Shown: piece after piece, positions 4,999 to 6,235 of the stretch
How the letters are laid out: each line of letters starts with the position of its first letter
How positions within the stretch are numbered: the stretch's first letter is position 1
Origin: GCA-002731945 sp036344135
Lineage (GTDB): Bacteria > Pseudomonadota > Alphaproteobacteria > MED-G09
Length of the DNA stretch: 6,235 bases
NCBI GenBank assembly: GCA_036344135.1
Contig: JAYYUG010000080.1
Location: 1 to 6,235 of the forward strand
Reading direction: 5' to 3'
Position numbers and translations under genes: made by a program
Notes under the pieces: generated by a model
The model's database searches: none
The model's input: the letters and a program-made list of their open reading frames with translations, nothing else
Told to the model about the DNA's origin: nothing

Positions 4999-6235
4999 AT
5001 GAAAAATTATTCACCGAAAAAATCCGAGCCTTATTGGCAAGGTATTTGGAAGAAAAAGGCGTCTTTTAAAACTAAGCCTGTAGATAACAATTTTCCTAAA
5101 AAATACATATTGGAGATGTTTCCATATCCATCAGGCAAAATTCATATGGGGCACGTACGTAACTACACCATTGGAGATGTGATATCCCGTTATAGAAGAG
5201 CAAGAGGAGACAATGTTCTACATCCTATGGGTTGGGATGCATTTGGCATGCCGGCCGAAAATGCGGCCACTGAGAAGGGTGTTCACCCTAAAGAGTGGAC
5301 AGAGCAAAACATTCGTAAAATGCGTGAACAACTCAAATCATTAGGGTTATCTTTGGATTGGGAAAGAGAATTTTCAACATGTGATGAAGAATATATGAAA
5401 CACCAACAAAGAATATTTATCGACTTTCTTGAAAAAGGCATCGCTTACAGGAAAGAAAGTGAGGTTAATTGGGACCCAGTTGATAAAACCGTTTTAGCTA
5501 ATGAGCAAGTTATAGATGGATTAGGCTGGCGATCTGGCGCGCCAGTTGAAAGAAAAATGTTGAAGCAATGGTTTTTTAAGATTTCTGAATTTTCTGAGGT
5601 TCTTCTTAATGAATTAGATAACCTTCGAGATTGGCCAGAAAAAGTTAAATTGATGCAAAAAAACTGGATCGGTAGATCGAAGGGAGTGGTTTTTACCTTT
5701 AATGTTATAAATGAAGAAAATAATTCGGTCGAAAATATAGATGTCTACTCAACAAGACCGGATACTCTTTTCGGTGCTAATTTTTGTGCTATCGCACCTG
5801 ATCATAAACTATCTATAAAGCTTAAATCACACAATTCTAAGATAGCTAAATTTATAGAAAAATGTCAGAAAATAGCATCCTCAGACGAGGCTATAGAAAA
5901 AGTCGAAAAGGAAGGGATAGACACAGGATTAAAAGCAGTACATCCATTTATTCATAATAAATATTTGCCAGTCTATATAGCAAATTTTGTTTTGTCTGGT
6001 TATGGGCGGGGTGCAATATTTGGTTGTCCTGCGCACGATCAACGAGATTTAGATTTTTCATTAAAATATAACCTTCCGGTTCTTCCGGTGATATGTCCTT
6101 TTGACGAAGAAGAAGAAGAAATTTTAATCACAGATAAAGCGTATACAGGAGATGGGTATTTAATAAATTCTGATTTTTTGAATGGTATGAACGTTGAAGA
6201 GGCAAACAAGGTATCTATTTCAAGGTTAATAAGAG
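4999..6235 (+). CDS. leuS: Leucyl-tRNA synthetase, N-terminal part (3' end outside window)
   Basis: LeuRS is a class I cytoplasmic synthetase that charges tRNA-Leu and proofreads mischarged products. The window holds 412 codons, about half the usual 860-residue protein, in one open frame to the edge. Motifs: YPSGKIHMGHVRNYTIGD (43-60) with the HIGH-type HMGH at 49-52; MGWDAFGMPAENAA; TVLANEQVIDG; and WFFKI before the inserted editing domain. The editing domain shows STRPDTLFG (251-259) with T256, equal to E. coli T252, and CPAHDQRD (343-350) with D347, equal to E. coli D345, so proofreading appears intact. The zinc-ligand cysteines of E. coli (159, 176, 179) are D159, G176 and S179 here, a pattern I associate with alphaproteobacterial LeuRS. 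KMSKS lies beyond the window. The ATG at 4999 is the natural start, although no Shine-Dalgarno sequence precedes it. It lies 10 bases after the DUF3576 stop. Confidence 0.97.
   Translation, partial: MKNYSPKKSEPYWQGIWKKKASFKTKPVDNNFPKKYILEMFPYPSGKIHMGHVRNYTIGDVISRYRRARGDNVLHPMGWDAFGMPAENAATEKGVHPKEWTEQNIRKMREQLKSLGLSLDWEREFSTCDEEYMKHQQRIFIDFLEKGIAYRKESEVNWDPVDKTVLANEQVIDGLGWRSGAPVERKMLKQWFFKISEFSEVLLNELDNLRDWPEKVKLMQKNWIGRSKGVVFTFNVINEENNSVENIDVYSTRPDTLFGANFCAIAPDHKLSIKLKSHNSKIAKFIEKCQKIASSDEAIEKVEKEGIDTGLKAVHPFIHNKYLPVYIANFVLSGYGRGAIFGCPAHDQRDLDFSLKYNLPVLPVICPFDEEEEEILITDKAYTGDGYLINSDFLNGMNVEEANKVSISRLIR

Noticed and set aside
4999..6235. Loss of the zinc-binding cysteines in LeuRS as a sign of a damaged gene.
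   Set aside because: The flanking motifs are intact and the D/G/S replacements match a form I associate with alphaproteobacterial LeuRS, so this is a normal lineage feature.

Overview
The window is a gene-dense, AT-rich stretch of a bacterial chromosome. It carries eight protein-coding genes, two of them cut by the window edges, with very short gaps between most of them. The gene content and protein features (an FtsK C-terminus, LolA, an exonuclease III with a WWSYR signature, a DUF3576 lipoprotein just before leuS, and a LeuRS lacking the zinc-binding cysteines of E. coli) point to an alphaproteobacterium. The low GC content, compact spacing, ATA-rich isoleucine codons and frequent absence of Shine-Dalgarno sequences suggest a streamlined, possibly marine lineage. 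That placement is inference from composition and family resemblance, not from a search.

Left part (1-3044, plus strand): the C-terminal end of the DNA translocase FtsK is followed, with a one-base overlap, by the lipoprotein chaperone gene lolA. After a 93-bp gap holding a weak hairpin plus T-run comes a Tat-exported substrate-binding protein of the PotD/PotF fold. Fifteen bases later comes the DNA-repair nuclease xthA. From general knowledge of alphaproteobacterial genomes, ftsK-lolA-xthA is a familiar order, so the binding protein looks like an insertion into it. No permease or ATPase genes accompany it here.

Right-centre (3048-4413, minus strand): a PLP-homeostasis protein (YggS/PLPBP family) is followed by a winged-helix OmpR-type response regulator. 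Their coding regions overlap by 11 bp, and the regulator's start carries a Shine-Dalgarno sequence inside the yggS end. The regulator's receiver domain has lost the residues expected for phosphorylation. This pair runs head-on into xthA, with only 3 bp between the stop codons.

Right end (4414-6235): a roughly 135-bp divergent intergenic region contains an inverted repeat and a perfect TATAAT box. Beyond it, on the plus strand, lie a TTG-initiated DUF3576 putative lipoprotein and the first 412 codons of leuS.

Most of the window is core housekeeping: chromosome segregation, envelope biogenesis, repair, PLP balance and translation. I see no mobile element, CRISPR array, tRNA or rRNA, and no wholly new system. 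The least ordinary elements are the binding protein whose polyamine pocket is mostly replaced, and the phosphorylation-incompetent-looking regulator coupled to yggS.
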